Below, piece after piece: positions 60,631 through 64,000 of a DNA stretch of 64,000 bases. The notes under the pieces are model-generated. The model did no database searches. It worked only from the letters and a program-made list of their open reading frames with translations, and was not told the origin of the DNA. The stretch covers positions 62,001 through 126,000 of the forward strand of contig NZ_JACHBW010000018.1 in the NCBI RefSeq assembly GCF_014200455.1. The letters are read 5' to 3'. Both the position numbers and the translations under genes were made by a program. Numbering within the stretch: the first letter of the stretch is position 1; each line of letters starts with the position of its first letter. Origin of the DNA: Paraburkholderia bannensis (GTDB lineage Bacteria; Pseudomonadota; Gammaproteobacteria; Burkholderiales; Burkholderiaceae).

Positions 60631-61788
60631 ATGAATCACGCCATGCGCAAGCTGCTGCTGTGCTCGGCTCACGCCACCCGCGCGGCGCTCGCGCTTTCCG
60701 CTGCCGCCATGCTCGGCACGCCGCTCGCCGCCCATGCCGATCCGCAAGGTCTGCTCGAAACCGTTCACCATCACACCACGCTCATCAACACGGTGCCCGA
60801 TAACGGCGACCAGAATCCGTACGCGATCTTCGTCGCGCCGGTGAGCGCGGGCAGCGTGAAGCAGGGCGACGTGCTGGTCGACAACTTCAACAACGCGGCC
60901 AACCTGCAAGGCACGGGCAGCACCATCGTCGACTATCATCCCGATACGAAGCAGATGACGCTGTTCGCGACGATTCCGCGCGACCTCAAGGAATGCCCCG
61001 GCGGCGTGGGTCTGTCCACCGCGATGACGATGCTGAAATCGGGCTGGGTGATCGTCGGCAGCACGCCCAGCAACGACGGCACGACCGGCACCAAGGGCGC
61101 GGGCTGCATGATCGTGCTCGACAGCGGCGGCAAGATTGCGAAGGTCATCAGCAGTCCGAACATCAACGATCCGTGGGGCAATATGGCGGTGGTCGACAAC
61201 GGCGACCACGCCACGCTGTTCGTGAGCAACGCCGGCTTCGGCGTGGGCAGCGCGGACGGCAACCCGCCCGTGTTCAAGCAGGCCACGGTGCTGCGCATGG
61301 ACCTCGACATCCCCAGCGGCCAGGCACCGGTCGTGAAGAGCGAAACGGTGGTGGCGAGCGGCTTCGGCGCGCAGGCCGACAAGGGCGTGTTCCTCGTCGG
61401 CCCGACTGGCCTGGCGCTATCCGCCGACAACAAACTGCTGTACGTGTCCGACGCGATCGGCAACCGCATCAATGTGATCGAAGATCCGCTCACGCGCGAC
61501 ACGAGCGCGGGCGTGGGCCGTCAACTCACCGCCGACGGCCTGCTGCATCGGCCGCTGGCGATGATCGCGACGCCGCAGGGTCATCTGCTGGTGACGAATG
61601 CGCTCAACGGCCAGGTCGTGGAAATCGACCCGGTCGCGGCAAAGCAACTGTACGCACGCTGGATCGATACCGACAAGGCGCAGTCGCCCCCGGGCAACGG
61701 CGACCTGTTCGGCATCGCGCTGACTCCGGCGGGCGACGGTTTTTACTACGTGCAAGACGACGTCAATACTCTTGTGTTGGCGAAATAA
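60631..61788 (+). CDS. Secreted beta-propeller-like protein (NHL/SMP-30-like)
   Basis: 385 residues. Signal peptide: MNHAMRKLLLCSAHATRAALALSA to about AAHADP (residue 35). The mature part has repeated short blades, e.g. MIVLDSGGKIAKVI, PTGLALSADNKLLYVSDAIGNRINVI and MIATPQGHLLVTNALNGQVVEID, each ending in a hydrophobic strand. This fits a periplasmic beta-propeller of unknown role. Start 60631 has CGGAGA about 9 nt upstream. It lies between the porin and the DyP peroxidase and may bridge substrate binding, which is inference. Confidence 0.78.
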   Translation: MNHAMRKLLLCSAHATRAALALSAAAMLGTPLAAHADPQGLLETVHHHTTLINTVPDNGDQNPYAIFVAPVSAGSVKQGDVLVDNFNNAANLQGTGSTIVDYHPDTKQMTLFATIPRDLKECPGGVGLSTAMTMLKSGWVIVGSTPSNDGTTGTKGAGCMIVLDSGGKIAKVISSPNINDPWGNMAVVDNGDHATLFVSNAGFGVGSADGNPPVFKQATVLRMDLDIPSGQAPVVKSETVVASGFGAQADKGVFLVGPTGLALSADNKLLYVSDAIGNRINVIEDPLTRDTSAGVGRQLTADGLLHRPLAMIATPQGHLLVTNALNGQVVEIDPVAAKQLYARWIDTDKAQSPPGNGDLFGIALTPAGDGFYYVQDDVNTLVLAK

Positions 61789-61805
61789 AGCTGGCGAAAA
61801 AAATC

Positions 61806-63122
61806 ATGTCCTCCGATGATTCCAACGACCGTCCGCGCCAACCCGCGCGGCGCGGTTTCCTGAAGGCGGGCGGCGCGGCCGTCGCGGCGAGCGCGACGCT
61901 CGGCGCGACGCTCGCGCAATCGCAGGCGGCGCAAGCCGCCGAAGCGAAGCACCGCATGGCGGCAGCGGACCCGCTCGCCGCCGTCGAACCGTTTTACGCG
62001 CCGCATCAAGCCGGCATCGTCACGCCGCAACAGGCCCATACCTATGTGGCCGCGTTCGATCTGACGACCACCTCGCGCGACGACGTCATCAAGCTGCTGC
62101 GTCAGTGGACCGACTCGGCCGCGCGCATGACGCAAGGCCAGAGCGCCGTTGCGCTCGAAGGCGTGAGCGATGAGCAACCCGCACCGGATTCGGGCGACGT
62201 GCTGGGCCTCGGACCCGCGGGCCTGACGGTCACGTTCGGCTTCGGCCCCGGCCTCTTCGTCTCCGAAGGCAAGGACCGTTACGGCATCGCGCACAAGCGC
62301 CCCGCCGCGCTGGTCGATTTGCCGCGCTTTAACGGCGACCAGTTGATCCCCGAGAAAACCGGCGGCGATCTCTACGTGCAGGCCTGCGCGAACGATGCGC
62401 AAGTCGCCTTCCATGCGGTGCGCCAGCTCGCGCGCCAGGGCTACGGCATGCTGCGCATGCGCTGGGGCCAGGCGGGCTTTCTTTCCGGCCCGCGTGGTCA
62501 GACGCCGCGCAACCTGATGGGCTTCAAGGACGGCACCAACAATCCGCCGACCGGCGACGCCGCCGCGATGAAGGAATTCGTCTGGGCCACCTCAGCCGAT
62601 ACGCCGTGGATGCAGGGCGGCACCTATACGGTGGTGCGTCGTATCCGCATCACGCTCGAACACTGGGACCAGATGGAACTGGGCTTCCAGGAGCAGGTGT
62701 TCGGCCGCCGCAAATACAGCGGCGCGCCTATCGGCAAGGAAAAGGAATTCGACCCGGTCGACCTTGACGCCGTGGACAAGGACGGCAATCCGCAGATTCC
62801 CGACAACTCGCACGTGCGCCTGTCGAATCGCGCTTCGAACAACGGCGCGCAGATCCTGCGCCGCTCTTACTCGTACAACGACAGCACGAACTTCTACATC
62901 GAGCGCTGGCCGCCATGGCGTCAGGAAACCGAATATGACGCGGGCCTCATTTTTATCGCTCACCAGGCGGACCCGCGCACGGGCTTCATTCCGATCAACG
63001 AGAAGCTCGCGAAGTTCGACATGATGAACCAGTTCACCACCCACGTGGGCAGCGCGGTTTTCGCGTGCCCGCCGGGTGCCAGGCCGGGTTCGTACATTGG
63101 CGCAGAGCTGTTCGAGGCCTGA
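61806..63122 (+). CDS. efeB: Tat-exported Dyp-type haem peroxidase, EfeB-like
   Basis: 438 residues. Twin-arginine signal: PARRGFLKAGGAAVAASA with R15-R16. The DyP fold has the GFKDGTNN motif (distal Asp242) and proximal haem ligand His336 in DNSHVRLSNR; the distal Arg is near R278-R281. EfeB acts in iron uptake by extracting iron from haem or oxidising Fe(II) in E. coli-type systems. Its usual partners EfeU and EfeO are not present in the window. Start ATG 61806 is 17 nt after the propeller stop. Confidence 0.92.
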   Translation: MSSDDSNDRPRQPARRGFLKAGGAAVAASATLGATLAQSQAAQAAEAKHRMAAADPLAAVEPFYAPHQAGIVTPQQAHTYVAAFDLTTTSRDDVIKLLRQWTDSAARMTQGQSAVALEGVSDEQPAPDSGDVLGLGPAGLTVTFGFGPGLFVSEGKDRYGIAHKRPAALVDLPRFNGDQLIPEKTGGDLYVQACANDAQVAFHAVRQLARQGYGMLRMRWGQAGFLSGPRGQTPRNLMGFKDGTNNPPTGDAAAMKEFVWATSADTPWMQGGTYTVVRRIRITLEHWDQMELGFQEQVFGRRKYSGAPIGKEKEFDPVDLDAVDKDGNPQIPDNSHVRLSNRASNNGAQILRRSYSYNDSTNFYIERWPPWRQETEYDAGLIFIAHQADPRTGFIPINEKLAKFDMMNQFTTHVGSAVFACPPGARPGSYIGAELFEA

Positions 63123-63207
63123 AAAGCAGGCCCGTTACGAAGCTATTGATACACGCACCGATACACGCATCGACATACGCATTCGACAAGAACGGATAAG
63201 ACCGATC

Positions 63208-64000
63208 ATGAAAACAACATTCGCTGGCGCGCGTCTGCGCGCCGCCGCCCTCGCGCTGGCTGTCGCCGGCCTCGCGCCGCTGGGCGCGCACGCCGCATCG
63301 ATCACGCTCTACAACGCCCAGCACGAGCAGGTCGTGAACCAGCTTGCGAAGGACTTCGAACAGCAGACCGGCATCGACGTGAAGATCCGCAGCGGCGAAG
63401 GCCCGGCGCTGGCCGCGCAGCTGGTGGCCGAAGGCGAGAAGACACCCGCCGACGTGTACTTCACCGAAAACTCGCCGGAACTGATGCTGCTCGAAGAAAA
63501 GGGCCTGCTCGCGCCGGTGCAGAAAAGCACGCTGGGCGTGGTGGCCGAGCGCTTCAACTCGCCGGCCGGCCAGTGGGTCGGCGTGACCGCGCGTGAGAAC
63601 GTGCTCGCCTACAACACCTCCAAGGTGCAAGCCGCGCAACTGCCGCAATCGATCTTCGATCTGGCCAAGCCGGAATGGAAGGGCAAAGTGGGCATCGCGC
63701 CGAGCGACGCCGATTTTCTGCCGCTCGTCGACGCCGTGCTGGCCGCCAAGGGCGAAGCGGCCACGCTCGCCTGGCTCAAGGGCCTGAAAACCAACTCGCA
63801 GGTGTTCGACGACGATGAAGGCGTGGTCGCTGCCGTCAACCGCGGCGCGGTGGCAACCGGCATCATCAACAACTACTACTGGGACCGCCTGCACGCCGAA
63901 ATCGGCGACAAGCAGACGCGCAGCGCCGTTGCGCACTTCGCCGATGGCGACGTGGGCGCACTGGTGAACGTCTCGGGCGCGGCAATCCTGAAGAATGCGC
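63208..64000 (+). CDS. Iron(III) ABC-transporter substrate-binding protein (3' end off window)
   Basis: At least 264 residues visible. Signal peptide MKTTFAGARLRAAALALAVAGLAPLGAHAAS; the mature part begins ITLYNAQHEQVVNQLAKDFEQQTGI, the FbpA/iron-binding opening. Also GVTARENVLAYNTS and NNYYWDR, the Tyr pair likely being the iron ligands of FbpA-type proteins. Probably followed by permease and ATPase genes beyond the window. Last visible gene of the Fur-box operon. Confidence 0.9.
   Translation, partial: MKTTFAGARLRAAALALAVAGLAPLGAHAASITLYNAQHEQVVNQLAKDFEQQTGIDVKIRSGEGPALAAQLVAEGEKTPADVYFTENSPELMLLEEKGLLAPVQKSTLGVVAERFNSPAGQWVGVTARENVLAYNTSKVQAAQLPQSIFDLAKPEWKGKVGIAPSDADFLPLVDAVLAAKGEAATLAWLKGLKTNSQVFDDDEGVVAAVNRGAVATGIINNYYWDRLHAEIGDKQTRSAVAHFADGDVGALVNVSGAAILKNA

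Noticed and set aside
60993..61805. 5' extension of the DyP frame over the propeller gene
   Set aside because: Upstream residues are Arg/Gly-rich and out of frame with the propeller; the Tat signal marks the real start at 61806.

Overview
The window is a GC-rich chromosomal segment of a betaproteobacterium of the Burkholderia/Paraburkholderia group. The support is the prpR-prpBC-acnD-prpF propionate locus, the lineage-typical small families DUF4148, DUF3331 and DUF2474, a CIO-type cytochrome bd, and a high density of LysR/AraC/MocR regulators. About 56 protein genes are supported, with ribA cut by the left edge and an iron-binding protein gene cut by the right edge. I saw no rRNA, tRNA, CRISPR array, insertion sequence or prophage. 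Function calls are from reading the protein sequences and are not database results.

Layout. 1-7.7 kb: ribA, a CBS-domain protein, a DUF4148 secreted protein, then a leftward operon for a periplasmic three-subunit molybdenum dehydrogenase (2Fe-2S subunit, Mo-binding subunit, tri-haem cytochrome c) whose last gene, a 3-methyladenine glycosylase, overlaps the cytochrome stop. 7.7-16.4 kb: the 2-methylcitrate cycle. prpR diverges from prpB-prpC-acnD-[DUF559 gene]-prpF, with a sigma-54 promoter and repeated ATTTCA elements between prpR and prpB. 16.4-25.4 kb: NlpD-like lipoprotein, OpgC-like membrane protein, secreted esterase, AI-2E-type permease, DUF3331, thioesterase, and a B12-dependent ribonucleotide reductase. 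25.5-33.3 kb: globin-GAF-EAL signalling protein, hydroxyacid dehydrogenase, AraC regulator divergent from a zinc alcohol dehydrogenase, LysR, and a C39-like protein. 33.6-36.9 kb: a signalling module of BetR-response regulator, hybrid histidine kinase and an exported molybdopterin-fold protein. 37-45 kb: phosphoribosyltransferase-HAD fusion, GST, His-rich Zur/Fur regulator, receiver-only protein, photolyase, and a TetR/DHA2-MFS divergent pair. 44.4-50.4 kb: a MocR regulator with an apparent nonsense codon, DMT exporter, GNAT, LysR, Tam methyltransferase, MscS channel. 50.4-58.7 kb: glycolipid-binding-like protein, urea-transporter-like protein, class II aldolase, tautomerase, cytochrome bd (cioAB plus a 53-residue DUF2474 gene), membrane protein, ICMT-like methyltransferase, arylamine N-acetyltransferase. 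58.9-64 kb: a Fur-box-preceded operon of OprB-type porin, secreted beta-propeller-like protein, Tat-exported DyP peroxidase (EfeB type) and an iron-binding periplasmic protein.

How the genes work together. The clearest systems are propionate catabolism (PrpR with sigma-54), the Mo-dehydrogenase feeding electrons to cytochrome c, the low-oxygen cytochrome bd operon preceded by two Anr/FNR-like boxes, and the iron-repressed 3' operon. The best candidates for something not well described are the Fur-controlled porin/propeller/DyP/binding-protein operon, the exported molybdopterin-fold protein made together with a hybrid kinase, the globin-GAF-EAL protein, and the repeat-flanked DUF559 gene inside the prp operon.
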